The notes below the pieces were generated by a model. It saw only the letters and a program-made list of their open reading frames with translations, was not told the DNA's origin and searched no databases. A DNA stretch of 64,000 nt from assembly GCA_027605045.1 (NCBI GenBank), contig JAQFWX010000046.1, forward strand, positions 62,001-126,000, in the 5' to 3' direction. Both the position numbers and the translations under genes were made by a program. The DNA comes from Phallus indusiatus (taxonomy: Eukaryota; Basidiomycota; Agaricomycetes; Phallales; Phallaceae). Below, piece after piece: positions 1 through 10,900 of the stretch (its first letter is position 1; each line of letters starts with the position of its first letter).

Positions 1-3000
1 ATGTTGAATCAGAAAGATATACCGGGAGACATTTGTTTCGACATACATGGGCAAGGATCAAACCATCCAGTGAGAATCGTATCATCCGGATCAATAGTAT
101 TTTACCATTATTTTCGTAAGATCGTGAATAAACGTGTAGGAGCTGAAGGGATAAATAGGTAATTGAAACAAGTGCTAACGAGTTATACACACCTGATGTT
201 TTACAATAACTGATACAACTCGCTAAGTCAAAAACAACGGAGCCGGGTAACACATACACACGCACCTGATTCGACACAAAAATACACCAATGCAAAGGGT
301 ATCACGAGTGGGTTGAGTAAAGAGAAAAGTAGGACAATAGTGACTACTAATAAATGATTGGGGAGCCAGTCTGTCATCAAAGTGAGTGATGTAGAAACTT
401 AGGGGTTGGGAGGAGCGACTTGCAATAGTAGTTGAAAGTACGAGGATGAATACCTTCAGCTCTTCTTCGAAGTGTATTTGACACTTTGGTAGATGGGTAA
501 ACGATGAGGGGGAGCTGCGATAATGGGGTGAGTGTAGTATGGAATATGATTTTCGTTTCCTTGTACGTACACCGACTTAGGGGTAGGGTTGTTAGTATAT
601 TGTGAATAAAAGGGCAAGGTATAGACTTACAAAGGCCGAGTTCAAGGAATCCGTGAACGGCTGTTTGAAGGATTACTTCAAGAATAATGAGTCAAGTTCT
701 CCACGAGACAAATACAAAGTCAACACATACACCATCTGGGAACAATTAGTGAGAAGAAAAAATCTATTTATGAAGATATAATGACTTACCCGACATAAAA
801 AGGACCAGCAATGGGAAAGCTACTAGCAATAACAGGAATAAAATCCACACTATGTTTGAAGAATTGCAAAAAAGATTCAAGAGCACCGACTCCGACGCAG
901 AAAAATATCAATAAATTGCACACGAGAAATTTCCAATATCGAATCATAATGGTATCGTGGAGTTTGCTGAACGTGACAATCGTGTGGCCCTTTTTGCCTA
1001 TCAAAAATAGCAGAACGGGTATTAAGATAGTGAGAAGGGAGAAGATTATTGTAGGGAGTAAAGAAGATATCGCTTCTTTGTCGTCTGGATGTTTGTCGAA
1101 GTATTTTTGCTAGTTAATGGGTTCAGTTATACGATGTTCAATGAAGGTAGGGCAATTAGCACGAACTAGACCGGGTATGACTATGCTTAGGTTTTGAATA
1201 TTCACCAGACCAATGAGCAGCGAAATCTAAAAATTGAGATGTGAGTAGGAAATTGATTCAAAGAGTGAGATGGGGTATACAGGTATTATCCAAGAGAGTG
1301 TGAATCCCTAGGAATCCGTACTTTCAGAATGATGAGATAAGGCGACATTGTACGCAAAGACTCACCAAACTCCCGCGTCAATCACCCAATCCTTGATGAA
1401 CTAAAGAAGAAAGAGGCGTTTATTGGGAATATAAAGGATGTGAAGCAAAAAACATACTTCACCCGTGAACGAGCTCTTCATAATCCTAGCCCAATCAAGA
1501 TCCCGTACATCAGGAGCCGGCACGACTAAACAAGCCAACGGATTACGTGGATGAGCTTGCAAGAATTTAGTAGCTCGTTTCGCATCTTCGATTTTGGAGA
1601 AAGTGACGAATGCAGTAGAAGTAGGCTGATAGTCTTCTATTGGGCGAGATTTGTCGTCGTGGATGAGAGTAGTTAGATATCCTAGCCGCGTTGTGTAGTA
1701 ATCTATTTCTGGGACAGCTTTGCCGAGGAAGAGCTTGTTAAGACGGATGAGAGGTTGATACGGGTCCAGATATGATGGAGGAAGACTATGTAAGGCTTCC
1801 CATATTGTACCATGAGTCTGATTCGAACAGCTCTTTCCTAGTGCCTCGGAAGTGAGATCATCTGTCTCAAAATCTTCCACCTCTTTAGCCTTCCGAAACC
1901 CGGGAAGTTTGAGTAAAAACTGTTTCACGTGTCTAAAGCCGGTCAAAACGGAATTGACAGGCTGTGGGGATGACGACGGAACACGAAATTGCTTTACAAA
2001 TGGAGAAAGTCTGGAGTAGAGTTCCTTTTCTTCTTGAGTCATCTCTTGTTCTGGGTTATTATCCGTATCCATGCCGTCTTTAACTGCCTGAAGAACATTT
2101 CGGGCGAGTTGTATATGCGCGTACTCGAGATCCTTGAGGACCGTATCACGTCTCGAGAGTAACGATGCCAGTTCTGTCATTTTCCGAGCAATAACCACGC
2201 GTTCTACGACTGGTAGAGAAGAGTTTTGATGATCGTCATCCGCCTTTGGTTCATGTTGGTGTGGAGCAGCGTCATCAGGGATAGCCCTGAAACGCTTTAT
2301 GGCAGATGAAGTCGTGATACGTTGTAGTAAGGCCGATGCGACTCTTGTGAAAAATCCAAAAGCGATTGGGGGATTGGCTAGATGTTGAGAGAGATAGTAC
2401 TCAAAATACTCTTTGAGATCCGTTTCGCTGCGTAATGGGACGGGTATGTTGGTCACCATTACGGTGCGGAGACGCACTCCGCGATTGGCGAATGATTCGT
2501 TGTCTTCTTCTTCGATAGGTGGTAATACGGACGTTGTCAGTTGTGTATGTGTGGAGTATTTCTCGCGTAGGGCCTGAGTAGCTTGTTCGCGAAAACGGAG
2601 GGTGTCACGAGTTATCCAACGAAGGTTGAGAAGCCAGGTGATAGAAATCCAGTAGGCGATAATGACGTGAATATATAGAAGATGTTGTTCTGACGGAACC
2701 AAGGAGGATATAGAAGCTTTGTCCATGGAGCTGATGGGTATGTTGGATGGAGAGAAGACGAGGTGAACTGAGAAGATGATGGGAAATGTGGTTAACGTGT
2801 GTAATAATACAAAAAGTCCTGTGCAATGAATGCTATCAAAATGTTTATGAAAAAAGAGGAGCAAGCGACTTACTGCAACGTTGTAAAAAGCGGATGTAGG
2901 TCGAAGCGTCCACGCCAATAAGGTTAGGTAAATCTGATTCTGGGTAAAATATGGCTTGAATAACCCATTGTAGAGGACGTTTAGGCAGTGCTGGAGAAGG

Positions 3001-3340
3001 AAGTCTGTATGATATAGTGAGTACAGACGTACAGCCAAACTTGCTCAACAGGTTTCTTTACCGTGCCCAACACCGGCCTTGGAATAGACTAGATAGGGTG
3101 ACTCTTCAGTCTCGCATTCTCAGAAATCGAGAAAAGGTAGGAAACGTACTATCCGAATTCCCAGGTCTCGACACTTCCTAGCTCTTGCTGATACTTGGAT
3201 GATCGGCCACGACCTCTCCGCCGCCTTCGCATGAGTTCGTAGCCCGTCAAACAGGCTGCAGCTAAAACACCGGCCACTGCAAACTGGTTCTTCAAGCCGG
3301 AATAGGTATGGCTAAATGTTCTGTCTTGAATCGTAGCCAT
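1..3340 (-). CDS. CSC1/OSCA-like (DUF221) membrane channel protein, 3' end off the window
   Basis: This gene encodes a multi-pass membrane protein of the CSC1/OSCA/TMEM63 family, whose characterised members are osmosensitive or mechanosensitive cation channels. The ATG at 3340 opens a first exon with an N-terminal membrane segment followed by an arginine-rich stretch (about 3155-3340). A second exon (about 2870-3010) has the family motif LIGVDASTYIRFLQ. A long third exon (about 1455-2820) carries the PHM7-type cytosolic domain, with VMVTNIPVPLRSETDLKEYF near its start and STAFVTFSKIEDAKRA near its end. Further exons encode FIKDWVIDAGVW (about 1366-1402), FSLLTILIPVLLFLIGKKG and SFPIAGPFYVG (about 790-1110), HGFLELGL (about 630-680), GIHPRTFNYY (about 420-515), a segment around NPLVIPFALVYF (about 265-355) and SLDGLILAH (47-142). 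A GTATGT donor at 41-46 shows that the gene continues left. The family assignment is secure; exon edges are approximate. Confidence 0.9.
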
Positions 3341-4382
3341 AACTCAAATAAAGAGAAAGAGAGAGAAAAAGGAAAATGATGCTGGTGATAAAGCTAGCGA
3401 GGACGATGATGTCGATGATGTGGTGCAGTGTGGACGAATTAGGAAAGGTCCGAGGCCCTTTGCGTCACATGATGTAAACGTGGCGGGGCAAACGCCACCA
3501 TCTATTATTAGAATCACGGGAGATGCCAGAGCTCGGGAGCTGGAGCATTCAAGATATCACTCGGTCCTGGAGTCGGCAAATGATTTACAGACACAGACTG
3601 AGCAGTGGCTATTGCAAGGGTATTGATGTCACAAACACAGCTGGTGAGCCTCATAATATCCAGTCCGTGCAAATGATATTTTAGTCTCTTACATAGTTTG
3701 AAGCTTGAAGCAGCTTTCAGAATGCCTTTCTCAGTACCGTTCAATAATATTCCTTATACCAATGTGATACGAATCTAACCATCGCCGATCGCCTTTCTCT
3801 GGCTAAATTAAGGGCTCGTACTACGTCGTATTATTATTATCACTGAGAGAAGTTCTGCATATCCTATATGACGTTCGGTCATCGTTCGTGGCAACTGCAT
3901 TTGACGATCCCGGAGTCGTAAATCCGGAGTAACATAATTTAAAGTAATACGTTATTTGAATTTGGAACCCGATTTTTTTCACATGCTTAAACTTAACCTA
4001 TTTATGGTACCTGCGCTATGCCGTCAATCGTGTTCTCACACCTATCATATATTAGACTGGCCAGAAACCAGAATTATGATTACAGCACGGACGCCCGCAA
4101 CAACGTCAATTCAAGATTGATTATTTCTCATGCAGCCAATGCTTTGGGTATTTTTTTTTTAGAAGCACTTCGATTTCGTGAAAATCTCTTAAAACTCCAT
4201 AAACGCTCCGAACGAAGTTTCCCTTTAAAGAGGTTCAAGCTTGTGATAAATGAGTACTAGTAGAACCAACCTCGATTACTAAAGCTTCACACCCCATTTC
4301 TGATTTTCATATATTTTCAAATGATTTCCTGATAGCTCGGCGTCTGAGCACCTACTAGTAGTCGGCAAAAAAAAACACATAA
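3341..4382. other. intergenic region between divergent genes
   Basis: About 1 kb between the divergent starts of the CSC1-like gene and the alcohol dehydrogenase. It must hold both promoters. The short open frames here have no recognisable domain and I see no transposon ends or RNA gene. AT content rises towards 4000-4380. Confidence 0.5.
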
Positions 4383-5784
4383 ATGGTTCGACCAAAAAAC
4401 CGTCTTCCCACTGACAATTTCACCTTCACCATGTCTGAAATCACGTCAGCCACTGCGAGGGAACCAGAGGTTCATCCTGTAACTCAGAAGACGAATACAA
4501 TTCCTTCCACTATGTCTGCCCTTTTATTGACCGCCCATTACGCTCCGTACAAATTGGTTCATGACCATCCAACGCCGCGCATCCAGGCTCCAAACCAGAT
4601 TCTTGTCAAAGTGGCCGTGGCAGCTTTCTGTCATAGCGACGACATGATACGCTGCCCGGGGAAAGAAAAACCATCAAATGCGTACATTGCTAGCATGATG
4701 CCATTCGTCGCTTCTCATGAAGGAGCAGGGTACGTGTGCGAAATTGGCGACGCTGTGCGAAACTTCAAGGTAGGTTTTGTTCCCTCTCATAACTTCGGCA
4801 AAGGGCGGGTGCCAATCTTTGATGCCATAACATATGCATACACACATACGTACAGGTGGGAGACAGAGTTGGCGTAATCGCTTTTCGTGATCCATGCGGC
4901 GAATGCTACGATTGTCAACTCAGCGAGAAGGGAATTATTCCAGGCGCGAGAGTGTACTGTGATAAGAAGAAGTTCATGGGTGTTTATTCGGACGGCGCAG
5001 CTGCCGAATACATGCTTGCCGACGAACGCTTCGTCGTCCCGTTGCCCAATACTCTCCCATTCGAAACGGCCGCACCTCTCATGTGCGCCGGAATGACAAT
5101 ATACCGCGCCATCAAAGTGTCTGGTGCTCAACCGGGACAGACGGTTGCCTTCGTCGGGATTGGCGCACTGGGTCATTTGGGCGTTCAGTTTGCCAAAGCG
5201 ATGGGAATGCGTGTCGTAGCCATTGATGCAAGAGATGCGCCATTGGAGATGATTAAAACCCTCAAATACGCCCCGGACGTGGTTTTGGATTCGAGACATG
5301 GTGTTAAAGCCGCGTTGGACGCTATTGGTGGAGGCGGCGTAGATGTATGTTTGGTAGCCACACATGTCAATGAGGCGTTCACATATGGTTTGGACATTAC
5401 AAGAAGACACGGTGTATTTGTCGCGGTCGGAATTACAGACGATCCTATTGTACGTATTTGTGCTTTACTTAATCGCACCTGTGTTCGACCATTCGTTTTT
5501 TTATCCAGCCCGTGCACACAAATCACATTATTTTTCGAGACATCACCGTGAAAGGATCGTTCATGAGTGATACTGCAAGCGTGAAAGAGATGGTTGATCT
5601 TGTCGCGGAAAAAGGTGCGTTCCTGGCGCTAATCCATGTTTGTATTCGTCAAACTCTCTCATTTCGTTTGCCAGACATAGAAATAAAAACGCACGTATAT
5701 GGGTTACATGAGTCAGACAAGTTATTGGAAGATTATGCTTCTACTAGTTTATCTGGAAAGCTGGTTATTCGCATCGCTCAGTAG
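4383..5784 (+). CDS. Zinc-dependent medium-chain alcohol dehydrogenase
   Basis: Medium-chain dehydrogenase/reductase that would oxidise or reduce alcohols and aldehydes with NAD(P). The catalytic domain shows the zinc-site sequence FCHSDD and then SHEGAGYV. The Rossmann motif VAFVGIGALGHLGVQFAKAMG follows. The structural zinc lobe has DPCGECYDC, but the fourth cysteine is 14 residues later (VYCDK) instead of the usual 7, which is an insertion of about 7 residues. Introns lie at about 4770-4855, 5452-5508 and 5614-5672; the last exon ends SGKLVIRIAQ. I use the first ATG, which adds 43 residues before MSALLLTAHYAPY. The paralogue at 43800 also has an extension before MSALLLTAY, so a start at 4512 is possible. 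Substrate cannot be told from sequence. Confidence 0.88.
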
Positions 5785-6487
5785 TAGCGGGAGGAAGAGA
5801 TATAATGGTTTTTTCTTCCTCAGGATTGAGTGATGAGAAACTGATACAAGAAACAGGAGTGATGTATTGTGGTAGAAATAATATATAGAAAGGAATACCA
5901 TTAGTATGACGGACGATTCTGGGTAGACTTTCATTTCACGACATGGACCATGGACATTGCAGTGACATGACGGTGACAAACTCAGTTTTGGTTCCGCTCT
6001 GTTTCTTTTTTCCTTTTTTCCTTCGTTTCCATTGTCCTCGCACGCTCCTTTTTGCCACCATGACTATCGACTCCATTGCTGCCTATAAGAAGGGCCGTTT
6101 CGGAATTTTGCATGACGAGAAAAGTATTTGAGGAATGGACGATTGTGAAGACTGACCTTTATGAAATCTCTGCGTTTTGGGTCTGTGTTGGAGGTTGAAA
6201 AAACTTTTTGGGGACATGGTTGTGGACACAATGGACTGTTCTTTTATGTAGGGCTTCGAAAAGGTGGGTTTTTTGGGACCTCGTAGGGTGCGGCCCATGA
6301 CTCTGAGAGTATAAATTGCGGTTTTGGCATCTTGGATTGAGGAACTTTTGCTCTCTCCACCGTACTCCTCGTCTGTTATAGCGTTTAGACCTATTCCAAG
6401 TGTCAAAACGCTGGTCTCTGACTTCCTTGAAAATCCGCCTTCGACTCCATTTATACCCCATTGCACCAATCCCAACCAACAGCCAAA
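5785..6487. other. intergenic region upstream of the small Ser/Asn-rich gene
   Basis: About 700 bases with no recognisable gene. The minus-strand frames between 6083 and 6518 have no domain and overlap the promoter side of the next gene. I see no repeat or RNA gene. Confidence 0.4.
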
Positions 6488-6809
6488 ATGTCGAGCCGAG
6501 AGAACCAATCGCCTTCAAACACTACCTCTGGGTCGAATTCTTCCGGCAAAGGTACCTCTCTCTATACCTTTGCTCCTACGACAGCATCTCTGCTTCTTTC
6601 GAAAAAAGCTCTTACCCACACATACATAACACACAGGTGCTTCATCATCATCCAATAATTCCAGCAATCCAACCGCGGCTGGTACGATTGGATCTTTCTA
6701 CCGAGCAACCGACCAACAGAATTCTGGAAGCACGAGAGGCCGATCTGGTTCTGGTAACCAACGTCCGCCACAACGGCATGCGCTGGCACCACTGCCCCAT
6801 AACAGATGA
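6488..6809 (+). CDS. small Ser/Asn-rich low-complexity protein (family copy 1, intact)
   Basis: Two exons: ATG at 6488 to 6551, intron 6552-6636 (GTACCT to ACACAG), second exon 6637-6809 ending in TGA. The protein is about 78 residues, starts MSSRENQSPSNTTSGSNSSG, continues with a run of Ser and Asn (SSSSNNSSNP), and ends in a basic tail (RPPQRHALAPLPHNR). No domain, signal peptide or membrane segment is visible and I do not recognise the function. It is called as a gene because two diverged relatives with the same exon pattern occur at 7210-7550 and 47720-47893, and this copy keeps the start codon, splice sites and stop that they have lost. Short length and low complexity leave the coding status uncertain. 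Confidence 0.5.
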
Positions 6810-7209
6810 CTACTAGGTGAGCAACAGAAAGACCGTGTTCGTTGTCTTTTTTCCTGCTGACGCGCGTCTTTTCGTTTTTTTTTTCCACGCGTCAAGCCGT
6901 CATTTGTCCTTGCTCATCCCCCAACGTCAAAATTACCAACGCGAAAGTTCGCGTAACTGCGACAACGATCAGCATCATGACGCGTTTTCGAGTTCATAAT
7001 CTTCTTCTTCATTTCTCCTTCTATGGTCCAACTGTATCGATAGCATATTTCTGTTTTACGTATCCACCGCCTAATTATTGTCCTATTTCTTTTTGGTTGT
7101 TCATCCATCCTTCGGGCCTGACTATGAAAGACGACCGATCATAACCAAGCCAAAACAGACGTGACGAAAAGAATGAGGAATTAAAAATGACCGGTGAAAT
7201 ACTCGAGAA

Positions 7210-7550
7210 AGCTATATGCATACATGCAATTAGAAGAACATAGCCTCGAAACTCGATGGTAATTTTGCAACGCGTCGGGGCCCTGGCCTCTCGTGATCCT
7301 CGCGTTCTGTTGGGAAGTTCCGGAGGAGGCAAATGCAAACGCACCAGCGACGCTTGGATTGCTGCAATTATTGTATGATGAAGAACCCATGTGTTATGCG
7401 TGCATGGGTGAGAGCCAATCAAAAGGAAGCAATAAAACTGTCGGAGCGATGCAAAGCTCTAGGCCGCGCGCAGAGTACCTACCTTTACCGACCGGAAGAA
7501 TTGGAACCAGAGGAATTGCTGGAAGGTGATTGGTTCTCTCCACTCGATAT
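7210..7550 (-). pseudogene. broken inverted copy (copy 2) of the small Ser/Asn-rich gene
   Basis: Read on the minus strand, this aligns with the gene at 6488: a first block equivalent to SRENQSPSN..SGSNSSG (about 7485-7550), then a second block with SSSYNNCSNPSVAG and QQNARITRG (about 7215-7390). The start codon equivalent at 7548-7550 reads ATA instead of ATG. The intron acceptor ACACAG of copy 1 has become ACACATG, so the AG is lost. It lies about 400 bases from copy 1 in the opposite orientation, forming a long imperfect inverted repeat. Homology is seen directly by alignment; the pseudogene call is inference. Confidence 0.6.
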
Positions 7551-7990
7551 TTTGGCGGTTGGCGCGGTGTAATGAGGTACAAATGGAGTTGAAGACGAAA
7601 AAGCAAGGAATTAGAGACCGAATGAAGTGCCAGGTACGTTATAGAGCTTTCATCCTCAGCCTCCTTCTGCCAGTGGCGGCCCCCTACCTGAGTATTGCGC
7701 ACATAAGAGTCTTTAATAAAGCATGTAGTGACCGTTACTTGCTCACGACTACCTTGGCAAATTTACAAGAAACTGGGGAACTGCCAGCCTGTGGAGAGAG
7801 GAGACTCTACCACTTCCTGGTGATGAGGAGACTGTTACGACGGCGGCTCTTGTTTATATACAAAAATGACAATCAAAATTCAGAACATAAGGACACCCAA
7901 ATGTCCTTTTCGCGATATACTATTTCATGACTGACGCAAGTCCAAAAGACCACATTCTCTCCCCTCTTGACCAACTTGAAAGCGTCCAGC
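7551..7990. other. spacer between copy 2 and the helicase 3' end
   Basis: No recognised gene. Around 7770-7860 there is a short stretch resembling 47990-48060 (both contain a GAGACTCT(A/G)CCA core in the same relative place), which suggests that the spacer was part of the segment copied to 47.7-48.45 kb. The similarity is weak and judged by eye. Confidence 0.35.
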
Positions 7991-10900
7991 TTATCTGTCC
8001 GCCTGTTCGGGAGGCAATGGGATGTCCACCAATGAACAGGCCTGAATGGCCCGTTTCCAGAGTGGACTGTTCGTCTCCAATGTTCTGCGATCCCCTACAA
8101 TGATCAGCGCTAGCTTCGGTCTTGTCCACGCGACATTCAGCCGCCTCGCATCCTCCACAAAACCAATGTCTCCCTGCACATTACACCGGACAGTGGAGAA
8201 GATGATAATGTCGCTCTCTCGGCCTTGGAACCCATCAATTGTGCTTACTACGATGTCTTGTATGTTTTCCGCCTTTAGCTGAGCTACCTGTCGAGAGTAG
8301 GGCGTAAGGACAACAATGGATGTTGATCCTATGTCCATGGACTCGGATGTAGTGCTATTATCAGACAATCCCGATCGCTTGGTTCTAAGGACAGATATTA
8401 TCTCCTTCACTAATTTCACCTGTCCAATATTGCTTTTCGAAGCTCTACCGTGATCTTCTTCAGAAGCACATGGAACAAATATCGTCGGAATTATGCTTCC
8501 CGTCGTAGGGTTTATAGGCCATGGAAATGCCGATGAGGTGAAGTGGCGGTATATTCTTTGCGGAAAATTACTCGTGTCGTACCGTTATGGGTCGATGCCG
8601 TCATCAAAATTCTCCTAGGGGAATCATCTTCGTCATTTTCTTCTAGCACCTGGCGCACGAAAATTTGCAAAATCTGCACGATCACTGTAGTTTTTCCAGT
8701 GCCTAAAAAGAAATAAGTTCGCAAAAATGTTTAAGAGGATTTTTGTTCTCCAGGTTCACCAGGAGGCCCCCAAATCAAAGTCATCCCATCTTTTTGAGTT
8801 AAGGCAACGCTGATGGAATGGCGCTGACTTGGGTTAAGAGTGTCTTTTACTACGTACTCCGCTGATAGCGTTTCGATATTCACGCCTTCCCTCGACTCCT
8901 CTTCCGCGAGTTCTAATCCTTGGTTATCCGTGATAGCTTTATAAAAACTGCAGCATTCCTCCCTCTCTTCGACAAGGCGTAAAACGGCGTCTAACATAGC
9001 TCGAGCTGTAGCAATACTCCCAGCCGTGTAGATATTCCAATCCATGACCATGAACTCGGGAGGGAGCGGATGCATAACCTGCAGCGTGATTTCACCTTTT
9101 CCAGCCAAAGTTACTATGCCGTCAATGATAGCGCGTGGGATAACCGAGCGTTCTGCAGGTGAAGCAACTTGCAGACGAATGTGTGAGTGTATTCTAATGG
9201 AAGAGAGCGCATCCACACGAATATGAGCACAAACGATGTCGTCGTCGGGACGGGATTTAGGTTCTTCTGCAGTGTCACTGCTGTCCTTCTTTTTCGGTAG
9301 AACAAGCTTCGCTCGCACCGGGGCCGTTTTCTGTCGTGTCGGCCTGCCCTGATCATCCGTTGGACATTCTTCTGCAGCTTCTTCTGCGTGATCAAAAACG
9401 ATAGCCAACGCGTTTTTGTGCGCATATTTCATCAAAGCCGACTCTCCTGGACTTTGACGGCATTCATGTAGTACAAGCAACACTTCTTGGACCAGCTGTC
9501 GGGGTCGAACAGAAAGACAGGTCAGCCAGAGGAGTTCGGAATATTGTCTAAACTCGAGATCTCTGATCTGTTGACCCATCTTCTCCAAGGCCACCAGCGA
9601 TGCCATTCCTAGCTCATTCGCGGAACGTATGACCCCTCGCAGAAGGACGTACGCAAGTCCTGCCAGTGAAGGAGGCAAAGTGCTATCCTCGACTAAATGC
9701 CGCTTCAGAACCACATAAGACAGTGGCGGATACTGATTAATATGCGTCGCAATTCTCGAGTGATCTCGCTTTAATAAAGTCTCAAATAGCCAGAACAGTT
9801 GCTCCTCCGCGCGTCGTTCATAAGCGAAGTCCATAAGTTCCTCGAGTACATTTAACTCCAGTAGGTCGATGTGCGTCTGAGCAATTTCTCTCGGTGTCGT
9901 GAAGATTTGCTTTTGCGTTGCAGGGTAATTGGACCAGTCCACCGAGTTCAACGTGTTCGGGGTAAATGGAACGGGTTTATGATCGAATCGTCGGAGGAAT
10001 TCCGTAGTTTCAACACTAAGTCAGAATGAATCAGTACTAGGTAAGGTGACAACGGCAAACAAAATCGGTTCACTGTTCAAAGCGTAAATCAAAAGCTTGG
10101 TGAGCGAGGCGGTCTCGGTTGGAGATGACATGAATTTCCATGTCAATGACAGGCGTGCGGTTAAGTCGTCCTAATTGCTATTAACGAGTCAAACAAGAAT
10201 ACCTTGATATATAATAGGATGTACGTCACCTTTCGTATATTTGGAGATATCTTTTGCAAAGCAATGCTGGTCACGACGTCGGCACCACTCCTTGGAGGTG
10301 GTCTTGTAGCAAAAACAAACGTATCCGCACGCTGACGATTGAAAACTTCGAAAACATTTTCTCCAAAGTGTATTTTGTAGCCTTTCGTCCCTTGGCGGTA
10401 TGTTGTCGGTGGACCACCTGCTTTGGCCATAAAGGAGCAAACGGCAACATTCTCATCGATATCATCCTGATTAGGAGAATATCAGCACATTTTTGAATGA
10501 ATTTCCCAGTGGAGCTACTAACATCTTCGTTCACGTTAAGTCGTCCTTTTACAAATATCCCCGCCGCAAATCGGTCATCTGTCTATTGGACCATCGACGT
10601 TGTGGTCAAACCATCAAACTGAGATATGCACAACGGCATTACCTTCATGATGATCAACTTCCTTGTGAAATTCTCCATAGCTTGTGTCAAATACTCGAAA
10701 AATGCGGCTCTTCCTTGGATACGTGAGGTGTATAGACGTTGAAACCGAAGGGGTTGGTTTAAATTACGGTCAGTCAACTCTCTAGGTTGGATAATATCTG
10801 AACGGACCAAGCTGGGCGAGGGACATTTAGACAGAAAAGAGAAGGAGGCGAGATAATCATACCTATTCCAGATGGGTGCTTCCTCGTCTGGAGAAAGACC

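Noticed and set aside
4787..5410. 207-residue minus-strand frame
   Set aside because: Mirror of the alcohol dehydrogenase exon, with no domain of its own.
10161..10430. Possible end of the polymerase and start of a separate helicase gene
   Set aside because: Using the AATAG acceptor keeps the frame from SIALQKIS into GRLNRTPV, and no promoter or ATG is seen between; the fused reading is the simpler one.
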